From assembly GCF_000372725.1 (NCBI RefSeq), contig NW_005200902.1, forward strand, positions 216,843 to 280,842: 64,000 nt of DNA, written 5' to 3'. Under the pieces are notes generated by a model, which searched no databases, had not been told where the DNA came from, and worked only from the letters and a program-made list of their open reading frames with translations. A program made the translations under genes and the position numbers. Positions 21,304-31,681 of this stretch are shown one piece after another (position 1 is the first letter of the stretch; each line of letters opens with the position of its first letter). This DNA is from Emiliania huxleyi CCMP1516 (lineage: Eukaryota > Haptophyta > Isochrysidales > Noelaerhabdaceae).

Positions 21304-24232
21304 TGACTATTATGATTAGGCATCGTGAGCACTGGTTCTGATCTGGCGGTCAGCTGGTGGATCATGTCGGCACGCGATAGCCAGGCGATCGCGTCGTTAC
21401 TCTGTTGCAGCCGTGAGTTGCAGACTCGTAAACTCCGTAAACTTCTGCGGCTTCGTTAGCTTCTCATGCGCCGCTGTACAACGAGGAAAGTCTCGGCTTG
21501 GATTCACGCCCCGGCGGGGGTGATATTGGATGGGCACCCCGGGCCGCGCGAGAGAGGGGGCTGTATCTCCCGCGATGTGTCGCGGACAAACCCAAGTAGA
21601 CGCCCGGTCGGGCGGGGGGGTGGTACGCTGCGTGGGGCGAGATTTTAAATGTTATTGCTAAAAGCTCTCTCTCTGTCTCTCTTCTCGCGCCGCGCCTTGA
21701 CTCGGCGTGCGGAGTCACCCTCGCGACTCGGCGCTGAGCGACTCATTGCAAGGTTGCGGGCGAGGCGCATCGCCTCCCGCTCGTCGGTCTTGTCCATATA
21801 GCATGCATGCCATTCCGCCCGTGCGGCCTCGAGCTCCGCGCCCTCGAGGCAGCCAGCAATGCGCCGTGGCGGCAGTCTGGGGAAGACGTGCATTCGGCCG
21901 CGGCCTGGGTCCCCAGGCGCGATGGGGACGGTCTTTCTGCACGCGCCGTTGCAACGCCGGGAAAAACTCTGGGGGGCGCGAGGGCCCTAGAGGGTATCCA
22001 TGCGGGGGGGAGATGGGGCTCGATGGCCCGCCGCAGGCGCCGATTTTTTGGCATGTTTTTTTCTTCTTTTGCGAGATTTTCACTTGTTTCATGGGAATTC
22101 AGCATACTTGCGGCCATGCTATCACGCCTTGCGACAGCCTGTCGGCGCTGCTGACCGTGCTATGCTGCACAATTGATCACCTGCATAGCTCGCGGCCTTA
22201 GTATCCAGCATTCAGTGACGACCTGATCGTACGGCCAGTAGGAAGGTGTCCTTCCAACGTGTGCACGCTTCTGACGCAATGCGCGTCACAAACTGCCTCA
22301 GATTGGCTGCTGGCACTCTCGAGGCTATGCCTACACAGCCTCGCGCGCATGGGCAGTCAAGAGGGACCACGCACCTTCTCAGGACAGCACCAGTGCCTCT
22401 CTCTTGGACCGGCAAACTTGGTGGTCTCGTGTCACCAATGTGGGACCAGTGCGGCATCGGCGCATCGCGCCATCGACAGCTCTGAACTGCGCCTCACCAC
22501 TGACCGGGAAGGCCGCCAAGTGGGCCAGCACAGGTCGCACATTGTGGCAGCAGTCAGCAGTCCATGGCTGATAGCTAGAGCAGCAGCGTCAGGGTCTCGC
22601 AGGGTCGGATCGTGTCAAGCCTCTCGCCCGGCCGGCCGCGTGCAGACGTCGGCCTGTCTGCTGTCTGGAGTGATCTGTCGGCGGTCAGTACGACCGATCA
22701 GGTCGGAGTTTTCTGATGGTTAGAGGGTCTATCTGTATGTACTCCTCGAGATCTCTCCAAATCTGCCCTCTACTTAACCGTACTCATTCGGGAAGTTGGT
22801 AGTATGAGCGAGTATGAGCGCCGGAGCCCCGTTTCCGCACTGCTGCGCGGCGCACGGTGCCTCCGGGGGCCCCCGCGCCCCCCCAGAGGGGAAAAATCCA
22901 GAGGCGGTGGGGCCGGAAAATTGGAGTCCGCTACCCGCTTGCGGAGCCTGCGGAGGTGGCGGGTTCTTCCCTCCTCATCCATCTCGTCCATCTCCAGATT
23001 GTCCGGCGTCTGAACCTTCTGAGAGGCGAGCGCGAGCCCGTTGTTCAGCCTGCACGGGCGTGCATAGCGGCGCCGTCGCGGGCGGAGCCGTCGCGGGTAG
23101 CCAGAGGCGGCGGGCCGGCGGGAGAGGGCGGTGGTGCGAGCGGTGATGATTTGGCCGCCGCCGCGTCCTCTTTGCGAGCGCTCTCGACTTCCGTCCCTTT
23201 TTACGCTTCTCCCCCCCCTTGCTCGCGTGTCCGACTTTGCTGCGGGTCGGGCCAGGGCTTGTCAGCAGGCTACTTGGGTTTGTCTGTTGAGTCTTAGGTA
23301 TGTACTTTTAGCTTACTGGGAGAAAAGGGAGAGGGGGTTGGTCTCTCTCTCTCTTAGGTATGTTGTTGGCAAATCAAGACACAGAGCTCACACAGAATCA
23401 CAAATGTATTGAGGGTCAAGAAAAGAGAGAATCGTACCGACCGCCGCCGCGACGAGGCCGCCCCCCTCCCTCCTTTGTAGGCCGTCGCGTCCGGTGCCCA
23501 AGAGGTGTCCAATTTGATGCCATTCTTATGCGTCAGCCGAGCCGAGCCTAAGTGCTCTGCCCGCACCGCCGCACCGTCGCGTGCCTTGCCTTTGAACATA
23601 TTGAAGCTGCCTGTCTGGAGCCACACACGGAACTTGGCTTCTGGATTTGGTGCTCGGCTAGGGCGTCGGTTGCGTAGTCCTTGGACCTTGCGCTGGCCTG
23701 CGGCCTGCGCGGCCCGCTGTGGGGTCTCCCTTGCGATTGGCTCGGTGCCCCGCACGGCCACGCCCGCAGGCGCAGCGCGTTTGTCATCAAGGACAAGGTT
23801 CAAGCTCCGTCGCGGAAGCTCAAGTTGTCACATGCCCTCGCGGCCCCCCTCGCGGGGACCGGGGTTCAAACATCAAAAATGAAAAAAGTGCCAAACACGA
23901 TTTTTCTGTGTCTCTCCTCAAATTAAGTCTTTTCTCACATCTCAGGCGCGCGAAAGGGACCAGAGATCCCCGCACCCTTGGCGCTTCCGCACAATCAAAT
24001 ATACCGTTTATTCGCGGTTGTTTTCAATGCTCGCGTCTCCCGGTGAGCGGTCCACAGTGTTTGCCCCCTCGACCCCCTTCCCCCGACCCCGCCGCAGCAG
24101 CATTCGCACGGAGTTCTGCCGTGTTCGAGCGCGCGGTGGGCGATGGCGGCGCGGGGCGGCACCGCCTTCGGCGTAGAAATAGGTGGACGACTGCGCGAGC
24201 TCGCGCCATCAGCGCGCCCCCAGCCCGGGCCA
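21304..24232. other. Long intergenic region, no firm gene
   Basis: Only short ORFs. One at 21645-21893 (-) encodes RRIAGCLEGAELEAARAEW and is compositionally protein-like but unrecognised. One at 23354-23803 (-) contains AKFRVWLQTGSFNMFKGKAR, also unrecognised. Positions 23357-23400 carry a word (TTGGCAAATCAAGACACAGA) found inverted at about 61300-61345. A G-purine rich patch (22855-22915) and AT-rich 23870-23940 are noted without interpretation. Confidence 0.45.
23357..23402 (+). repeat. Dispersed repeat word (inverted copy near 61300-61345)
   Basis: About 40 bp including GTTGTTGGCAAATCAAGACA and GAGCTCACACAGAATCAC. It is present in reverse complement at about 61298-61342. Probably the end of a mobile element. 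Confidence 0.65.
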
Positions 24233-26866
24233 TCAGCGCGCGTACATCGACTGGCGCGACGCGCCGCCGAAGCGGTCGAACTTCGAGGCGGCCGTCGGCT
24301 TTGGCGGCGGCTGCGCCGGCTCCGTCTCCATCGCGGAAACGGTGGAGGGGCAAGCCGAAACGTCGAGCGACGCCGCCTCGGCGCGGCGGGCGGTGCGCTC
24401 TTTGTCGAGCCACGCGCGGACCGTGCAGAAGAGCGACCCCGACGCGCCGCCGCCGGCGGGCGGCGCGGCGGCGGGCGGCGCGGCGGCGCTGTTGGAGACG
24501 ACGACGCCGCGCTCCATGCGGATGATGTGGGTGGGCCAATCGTCGAGGCCGTCGAAGATGTGCGTCGAGTAGATGACGGTGGCGCCTATGGGTCGGTCAG
24601 CCAGCCAGTCAACTCGTCGGCTGCTCATCCGCGTCGTCCGAGTCGGTGGCGGAGGCGCCGCGCTGCTCGGTCTCCTCGCGCAGGAACTGGAGCAGCGCCT
24701 GCCGCGAGAGCACGTCGAGGTCGGTCGTCACCTCGTCGAGGAGGAGGAGCTCCGACGGGCGCAGCAGCTTGAGCAGCAGCTGCGCGCGCCGCCGCTGCCC
24801 GTCCGACACCTTGTGCAGCCGCCACTCGAAGTCGAGGTCGAGCAAGCTCGTCAGCCGCTCGAGCCGCGCGCTGACGACACTCTGCGGGAGGCCGTCGCGG
24901 ACGAGCGAGTCGGCGAACGCCTTGGCCATGAAGCCGACCGAGAAGTCTGCCTGGAAGGGCACGCCGCTGCCGACACACGCGACCTGCCGCCGGGCGGGGG
25001 AAGAGTGGCTGAGATGTGTGTGTGTGTGTGTGTGTGGAGTGGCTGGGATCTGTAGCCCTTCAGCGCTAGGTGTAGCCCTTCAGCGCTAAGTGCAGCTGAC
25101 AATGCAGAAAACGACGGCCCCGCCGCCGCGCGCAGCTCTCTCGGCCCATCTCTCTCGGGGCTCGTCTCCGCCTGCCGCGTCCAGTCGCCCGAGAGCATCG
25201 AGACGAGTGTGTTGAGCTTCGTGTCGCCGAACGCCTCGCGGCCGAGCACGTGCAGCTGCCCGTCGGCGACCATGTGCTTGCCGCCAATCAGCCGGAGCAG
25301 CGTCGTCTTGCCGGCGCCGTTTGCGCCGACGAGCAGCGAGCGCGAGCCGCGCGCCACGCTCAGCTCGACCCCGGCCAGCGCCGCCCGCCCTCCGCCCGAG
25401 TACCCCCAGCGCAGCCCGCGGATCGAGACGGCGGCGGAGGGGTCGGCGGCGGGCGGCGGCGGCGGCGGCGCGGGGCCGCGGAGGCGCGACTCGAACTCGG
25501 GCGAGAGCTGGAGCAGGAGCCGCTGCACCGCGCAGAAGAGCCGCCCCCACCCGCGGGCCGCCTGCGCGGGCGGCGCGACGAGCAGCGTCGCCAGCTCGGC
25601 CATCGGCTTGCAAAACTCGAGCTTTCCCTTGGAGACGTAGGCGATGTGGGTGGGCCAGTCATCGAGGCCGTCGAAGATGTGCGTGCAGTAGACGATGGTC
25701 ACGCCCCGCTCCTCCGCCTCCTCCCGCAGGAAGGCGAGCAGGTCCTGACCGAGGCGGGCGGGGGGGCGGGGGGGGGGGGGGGGGAAGGGGGGAAGGGGCT
25801 TTGCGGAGGGGCGCCGGGTGGAGGGCAGCCGGTGGCAGAGGGCGTGGTTGGCGGCAGCGGCGGCGAGAGCGCGGCTGGTCGGTGCCTGGCGAGGCTCTGG
25901 GCAGCCACATGGCACGCGCGGGATCGATGGGCTTGGGCGCTGTGAAGTCAACTGCCGAGCAAGTGTCTGTGAAGAGTTCCATGATCGGAAGCGTCTCGGA
26001 AGCGTCTCGGAAGCGTCTCGGAAGCGTCTCGGAAGCGTCAGTGCCACCTGCCGCGCGAGCAGGTCGAGGTCGGTGGTGATCTCGTCGAGGAGGAGGACGG
26101 ACGAGGGCTTGAGCAGCTTGCACAGGATCTGCACGCGCCGCCGCTGCCCGTCCGAGACTGTCGTCAGGTTCCAACTCGAGTCCACCTCGAGCAGCGAGAC
26201 CAGCCGCTGCACACGCGTCGCGTCGACGCCGACAGAGTGCGACTCGATGAGGCGCGAGACCTCCATCGCCTGGTAGGGGACGTTGTGCCCCACAAAGGCG
26301 ACCGTGTGCGTCCAGTTTCCGGTCAGCAGCGCCAGCTCCGTTGCGAGGGACGTGTCGTGGAAGGCGGGCCGGCCGAGCACGCGCGCCATGCCCTCCTCGA
26401 CCATGTGCTTGCCTCCGAGCACCGAGAGGAGCGTCGACTTGCCCGCGCCGTTGGCGCCGAGGAGGAGGGTGCGCGAGCCGGCGGGCAGGGAGAAGCTCAC
26501 GTCCTGCAGCGAGGGTGGAGGAGGGCTCGGCGGTGTGCGGCAATGTGGCGAAGGCGGCGATAACGGCGGTGGTGAGAGAGGTGAAGGGCTCTGGTACGGC
26601 CGCGTGCTCGAGAGCGGCGGGCTAGGTGGCCAAGGCGCCTCGAGCTGCAGTTTGTACGCTGCCCGCGTGCCCGACAGGTGCTGCTGACGGGGCATGTCCA
26701 TGGAGAGGCCGCCGTCGTGCGTGCCGTGCGCTTGGGTGCCCTTCTTGGCGGCGGCCTTTGTCACGTCATCACCGACGAACTTGGCGGTGGTGGAGATGTT
26801 CTCGGCGACCTCGTACGAGAACCAGAGGTTCTGGCAGGAGAGCGCGGAGAGCGGGGGGGCAGCCAT
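24233..26866 (-). CDS. Tandem double ABC ATPase of the CAF16/ABCI type
   Basis: Soluble ABC ATPase with two CAF16-like nucleotide-binding domains in one polypeptide. No membrane segment is seen, as for ABCI proteins; yeast CAF16 associates with the CCR4-NOT complex. Domain 1: Walker [21 protein letters not shown], atypical signature [13 protein letters not shown], Walker [20 protein letters not shown]-loop [15 protein letters not shown]. Domain 2: Walker [21 protein letters not shown], signature [13 protein letters not shown], Walker [19 protein letters not shown]-loop [15 protein letters not shown]. The signature VSDGQ instead of LSGGQ and the H-loop THIFDGL are CAF16 hallmarks. The start at 26866 gives [19 protein letters not shown]; an upstream in-frame Met at 27046 exists but precedes atypical sequence. 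Introns lie at about 26520-26650, 25730-26045, 24990-25170 and 24570-24625. The C-terminal tail is Pro/Ala rich and ends QSMYAR. Confidence 0.88.
25985..26040 (-). repeat. 11-bp GAAGCGTCTCG minisatellite in ABC gene intron
   Basis: Five head-to-tail copies of GGAAGCGTCTC between the first Walker B and H-loop exons. The same unit fills an intron of the HMG/DDT gene at 17735-17800. Confidence 0.85.
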
Positions 26867-27613
26867 CGTTCGCTTGCCTGTGTGGCCCTTCTTGGAACCT
26901 TCCGCATGGGCACCAAAGAAAAGCGAAAGTCGTGAACTAGCCGGGGCAGTCGGAGAAGGGGCAACTCCGTGCACTGACGGTCGGCCGTCAGAAAACACGC
27001 CTGCGTGGATCGCGTCACACCAATCCTCGCTACCCAACGCGGCCAAAGGATATCCACCTCGAGAACCTCGAGAGAGAGAGTACCACGAACAAAGTCAAAG
27101 AAATCGAGCGAAAAGGCTAGCAGTTCCTTAAAATCTGGGCGGGCTGTGCCGTTCTCCGTGCTCTCCCATCCCCGAAAATCCCCAAACGCAAAAGACAAGA
27201 GAGACCCGTGCTCCCCCTTTGCTCCCGAGCGCCACTTGCACTTGTCGCTCCACGCGGCGGTGTTGGACTGGCAGACCGGAAAGCATGGGGGCGAAGGGGC
27301 TGCCAGGGGCTCTGGGGGCAAGGGGGGCGGCGGTGAACACCCTGCGCAGGGTGTTCACGGATCTCATCCTCCCATCCCCCTCCCGTGTAGCGTGTTATGA
27401 ACACCCTGCGCCTGCGCACCCCCCAGGTTCAGGGCTCTCTTGCCCGCAGCCCGATGCCAGTTGTCCGGCGGCCCGCTGGCGAGAGGCGGCTTCTTAGGTC
27501 CCCCCGGCCCTGTCGATTGTCGTGCCGGCGTGCGGTTAAAATGAGAGCGCACCGTCCAAGATTAATTGCTCAAGTGCTCCAAGTGCTCGGAACCCCCAAA
27601 CTCACACGTCATT
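26867..27613. other. Upstream region of the ABC gene, with a perfect 26-bp palindrome
   Basis: No gene. Positions 27333-27358 form a perfect inverted repeat centred on CTGCGCAG (GTGAACACCCTGC / GCAGGGTGTTCAC). A half-copy, TGAACACCCTGCGCCTGCG, follows at 27398. Confidence 0.6.
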
Positions 27614-29520
27614 TGAGGTGTGAGAGATGGGCTCTGGTAGGAGGCTCCACGCCACCTGACTCGCGTCGTGCCACCTGACTCTCGCCTGGAGAGGCCTCTT
27701 AGCCGAGGCACACGTGGCAATCGCCACGTGCGCCACCAGGGATTTCGGCCATTTTAGAGCCTTTTGCACAAAAATGCAGGTGGCTTTAGCCACTTGCTCC
27801 ATGAGCAAAACAGTGCAAAAAGCACCTGGAGCAGATGGCTTACGCCGCCTGTGGACATGGGCAAAATAGTGCAAAAAGCACCTGGAGCAGATGGCTTACG
27901 CCGCCTGTGGACATGGGCAAAACAGTGCAAAAAGCACCTGGAGCAGATGGCTTACGCCGCCTGTGGCCATGGGCAAAACAGTGCAAAAAGCATCTGGAGT
28001 AGATTCCAAACGCCGCCTGTGACCATGTGAACGCTCGGGTGGCGCCAGGTGGCTTCGGCCCCCTCCAAGCCACCTGCCCCGCCCCCCTCGCCACACCTGG
28101 AGGGCTGGAGCACGTGCGCCACCTGGGCCTGGGCAGGTGGCAACAGGTGGCTACGGCCCCTCCAAGCCACCTGCATGCCCCCCCTCGCCACACGAGGAGG
28201 GCTGGAGCACGTGCGCCACCTGGGCCTGGGCAGGTGGCTCCAGGTGGCTTCGGCCCCTCCAAGCCACCTGCCCCGCCCCCCTCGCCACACTTGTAGGGCT
28301 GGAGCACGTGCGCCACCTGGGCCCGATGGGTGGGCAGGTGGCGCCAGGTGGCTTCGGCCCCTCCAAGCCACCTGCATGCCCCCCCTCGCCACACCTGGAG
28401 GGCCGGAGCACGTGCGCCACCTGACGCAAGTTTGAATTCGGAAACGGAAAATCCGAGCCACGGAAGGGCTGGCCTGCCAAACGCGAGCCTTCCCGCTCCT
28501 CCCCGCGCTGCAAACTGGGACTGTGGGGTGTGTGAATGAGGGCCTGCGGCGGTCGTCGGCGGCTACAATCAATGTCCGGCGTCGACATAAGCCTGGGGCT
28601 TCAACCCGGCCCGCGCGGGCGTTTGGTGTGGCTGCAAATACCGCAGGAGCCGGTGGCTGCGCTGCTCACGCGCCGTTGCTGCCGACGCTGAGCAGTCTGA
28701 CTCGCCAATGAGAAGACTGCCCAATAATACGCCATCTCTCGATCCCCGATAAACCAGGCCATGCAGAGCTTTGTTTGTCGGCCTCGTCGACGTCGTGTGC
28801 CGGCTGCGCGGTAGAGTTGCGAGAGTGGATTGTGGAGGCGCGGCGGGGGCGGCTCGTGGTGCCGAGTATAGTACATTCCTATTCAAAAGAACACGCACGA
28901 TGAAATTCCCGAAGTGACGCCCAGGTGGCGCACGTGCTCCAGCCCTCCAGGTGTGGCGAGGGGGGGCATGCAGGTGGCTTGGAGGGGCCGAAGCCACCTG
29001 GAGCCACCTGCCCGGGCCCAGGTGGCGCACGTGCTCCAGCCCTCCAGGCAGGTGTGGCGAGGGGGGGCAGGTGGCTTGGAGGGGGGCGAAGCCACCTGGC
29101 GCCACCCGAGCGCTCACATGGCCACAGGCGGCGTTTGGAATCTACTCCAGGTGCTTTTTGCACTGTTTGCCCATGGCCACAGGCGGCGTAAGCCATCTGC
29201 TCCAGGTGCTTTTTGCACTGTTTTGCCCATGTCCACAGGCGGCGTAAGCCATCTGCTCCAGGTGCTGTTTGCACTGTTTTGTCCATGTCCACAGGCGGCG
29301 TAAGCCATCTGCTCCAGGTGTTTTTTGGACTGTTTTGCTCATGGAGCAAGTGGCTAAAGCCACCTGCATTTTGTGCAAAAAGCTGCAAAGGACTCGTGGA
29401 GGCACGTGGCGCTTTCCGCGTGTGTCTCGTGCAAAATCCGGCATTTTGTGGCTTTCAGGTGGCACGACGCGAGTCAGGTGGTGTGGAGCCTCCTACCAGA
29501 GCCCATCTATGTGAGGTGTG
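27614..29520. mobile_element. Foldback (MULE-like) element with long tandem-repeat inverted arms
   Basis: A large inverted repeat bounded by a 9-bp direct repeat TGAGGTGTG (27614-27622 and 29512-29520). Outer arm ends are near-perfect inverses: AGATGGGCTCTGGTAGGAGG on the left, and CCTCCTACCAGAGCCCATCT on the right. Each arm contains the same nested structure. From outside in it has a unique ~150-bp part, about four copies of a 56-bp unit (core GTGCAAAAAGCACCTGGAGC), then about three to four copies of a ~97-bp unit (core GGTGGCTTCGGCCCCTCC). The central ~480 bp (28435-28915) has no transposase or other coding signature. Long TIRs built of tandem repeats plus a 9-bp target duplication fit non-autonomous foldback/Mutator-like elements. 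Confidence 0.85.
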
Positions 29521-30719
29521 CCCCGAGCCACTGCCGCCCCCCGTGCTCCGAGATGCTCTCGGCAGTGGGCGCGGCCGTCCCAATCCCAGCTGCGGGGATG
29601 TGTACTGGTGGTGCCACAGCACGGGGGATCCGCGGCCACAAACCCCTCCATGATTTCGGCGACGAAAGGGAAATCGCCCGGGTGCGAGTGGAGGCCAAAC
29701 TTTGCGCCGAGCAGTGTGAGTGTGCGCAGCCACTGCCGCCGCCTCGGCAAGGTCCCGCCGCGCTCGACGAGCTCGTCCCGCCGTGACACCGCGAGCATGC
29801 GGAGCCGGCTGCGCTCCTCGGAGCCGCGAGTGAGCATCGCCGCGTGAAAGCTGAGGTGGACAAAGGCGGTGCTCAGCTGGGGGCGCGGGAGGCGGGAGGC
29901 ATTTCGTGGGCGTGCCATTGGCGAGACCTGTGGCGTGTGGTGGGTGGAGAGGGCGGCGGAGGTGGAGGCGGGGGGGTGGAGGGTGGCGGTGGTGCGGCGG
30001 GCGAGATGGTGCCTACCGTCCCATCTCGTGGCGGTGCACTGGACGCATTGGACGCGAAAACGGCATGGTCTGTGAGCTGTTCACGGTGATGAAGGTGGTG
30101 TACGTGAGGCAAAGGCACAGGCCGCCGCACGTAAGCAGATCACAGTCGGCCATCGACGCACCGCGCATGGCGCCGGCTTTCCCACCTCGTAAAAGTCGAC
30201 GGGGAGACGACCGACTGACTCTACCCATGCTTCGAGGTCTGTGAGCTGTTTGGAACCGCGTCCTCGCAAAGCTCCGTCGCAGGCCCCGACGGCCTCCATC
30301 ATCCCATCAAAGTCCCATCCCATGAGATGATCATCTCGTGAGTACGGCACACCAGCATCCGGAGAGCAGCTGGGCCTTCGGCCGCCAGGTCGTAGGGGCC
30401 CTTGAGAGGCAGCCGTGTGCGGACGTGCTGAAGCAGCGCGGACGTTGACCTTGGCCAGCTGGCAGTGCACCCGTCGCCGCTTGCTCTCCTCGAGCCTCTC
30501 GTTGAGCTGTCGCCGCCGCTGCGTCTCGAGCTTTCGCTCTCGCGCCGCGGCAGCCTCTTGGTCGAGTTGCCGCTCCTGTTCCTCTCGGATCTGCCGGAAG
30601 CGCTCTCTGGCAACGCGTCGCCAGCGCCGTCCATCTCCTCGGCGGGGAAGTCGTCCTCGCTGGCGTCCTCCTCCTCCTCGGCCGGGAAGTCGTCTCGCTC
30701 TCTGACATCGCTCTGACAC
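29490..30719 (-). CDS. Hypothetical coiled-coil protein gene, multi-exon (uncertain)
   Basis: Not recognised. On the minus strand an acidic segment ([20 protein letters not shown], near 30690-30630) is followed in another frame by a charged helix [20 protein letters not shown] then [16 protein letters not shown], a likely coiled coil. Further segments look protein-like: [35 protein letters not shown] and, near 29890-29650, [18 protein letters not shown] then [18 protein letters not shown]. Frame changes imply several introns. It is transcribed away from the histone H2B gene, sharing a short intergenic promoter (about 30720-30856). The 3' end abuts the foldback element, which may have truncated it. 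Exon boundaries are not resolved. Confidence 0.35.
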
Positions 30720-30856
30720 CGCTCAGCGACGGGCAGCGACGGGCGCAATCAGTACTCTGCAGCGGCGCGGGAACTGCGGGTGAGGCCAAGCCCAAGGGGC
30801 GGTGCCCTCCTGCAACACAACCACATCCATTGGATCCTCCATTCAACAGCCTCGTC

Positions 30857-31216
30857 ATGCCGCCTGCCAAGAAGACGCCCGCCAAGAAGTCCGCCAAGAA
30901 GCCCTCGGGCGGCGAGAAGAAGCGCAAGAAGAAGCGGGTCGAGTCGTACTCGTCTTACATCTACAAGGTGCTCAAGCAGGTGCACCCCGACACTGGCATC
31001 TCCTCCAAGGCCATGTCCATCATGAACTCGTTCATCAACGACGCGTTCGAGCGCATCGCCGTCGAGGCGGGCAAGCTCGTGCGCTACAACAAGAAGGGCA
31101 CCCTCTCGTCACGCGAGATCCAGACCGCCGTGCGCCTCATCCTCCCCGGCGAGCTCGCCAAGCACGCCGTCTCGGAGGGCACCAAGGCCGTCACCAAGTA
31201 CACGTCGAACGCCTAA
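30857..31216 (+). CDS. H2B: Histone H2B
   Basis: Core histone H2B, 119 residues, intronless. The N-terminal tail is Lys-rich ([20 protein letters not shown]). The globular domain carries hallmark segments [39 protein letters not shown] and [20 protein letters not shown], and ends [13 protein letters not shown]. The length and ending are typical; an in-frame upstream Met at 30830 would add MDPPFNSLV and is unlikely because H2B begins MPPAKK. A 6-bp-stem/4-nt-loop hairpin and a purine-rich element follow the stop codon (separate entries), suggesting replication-dependent 3' end processing. Confidence 0.97.
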   Translation: MPPAKKTPAKKSAKKPSGGEKKRKKKRVESYSSYIYKVLKQVHPDTGISSKAMSIMNSFINDAFERIAVEAGKLVRYNKKGTLSSREIQTAVRLILPGELAKHAVSEGTKAVTKYTSNA

Positions 31217-31243
31217 GGGCTAAGCGGACGCCCACCCACCCTC

Positions 31244-31281
31244 GGTGTTTCTAAACACCACCCTCTCTTGAAGAAAGATGG
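31244..31281 (+). terminator. Histone-type 3' stem-loop plus purine-rich downstream element
   Basis: Starting 28 nt after the H2B stop, GGTGTTTCTAAACACC (31244-31259) forms a 6-bp stem with a 4-nt loop (TCTA), the size and layout of the animal histone mRNA stem-loop. Ten nt later TGAAGAAAGATGG (31269-31281) resembles the histone downstream element core (AAGAAAGA) that pairs with U7 snRNA. The stem sequence departs from the animal consensus at several positions but keeps GG...CC ends and pairing. Function is inferred. Confidence 0.7.
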
Positions 31282-31439
31282 TAGAAGCTGCCCGAGCCAT
31301 TCACTAACACTATGCACGCCCTGCGAGCGGGGGGGCGGGGTGCGCACATTGTGTTCGTGCGTCGCCCCATCTCTACTGAATTTTGCGTCGCCCTTTTTTC
31401 CCCTTTGGAATTCTTATATTCTTTATGGCGTGTTGTGTG

Positions 31440-31592
31440 ACTGGAAAAAGAAAGAAAGAAAACAGACAACCCAAGGGAGGGATGGGAGGACGGCACGCCG
31501 CCACCACACAGGGATTTTAAGGAGAGGGGTGTGATGCGCTAGCCGTCGCCCACCCTAGGGAGTCTGCCTCTTCCTATCTCTTTGTGTGACTG
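31440..31592 (-). repeat. Dispersed repeat with (GAAA)n border, copy 1
   Basis: Runs from the GAAAGAAAGAAAG border through ACAACCCAAGGGAGGGATGG and CCACCACACAGGGATTTTAA to GACTCCC-region words near 31565. Inverted copies lie at 37560-37830 and a degenerate one near 505-640. Read on the minus strand it ends in a (CTTT)n tail, as a SINE might. Confidence 0.7.
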
Positions 31593-31681
31593 GATTGCGT
31601 TTTGCCGGTTTTTCTTACGTCAACCGCTGCAGGGTAGCACGCGGGACAGGCAGCGCTGTCCAGGCAAGGCGCGGGGAAGCG

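Noticed and set aside
22259..22723. Plus-strand ORF of 154 codons in the long intergenic region
   Set aside because: Amino-acid content (Cys, Ser, Arg, Gln scattered) is typical of chance frames and no motif or hydrophobic pattern is seen.
27602..29653. Multiple overlapping ORFs (e.g. with AYAACGHGQ repeats) in the foldback element
   Set aside because: Same repeats are open in opposite directions in the two arms; explained by the inverted tandem arrays, with no transposase motif.
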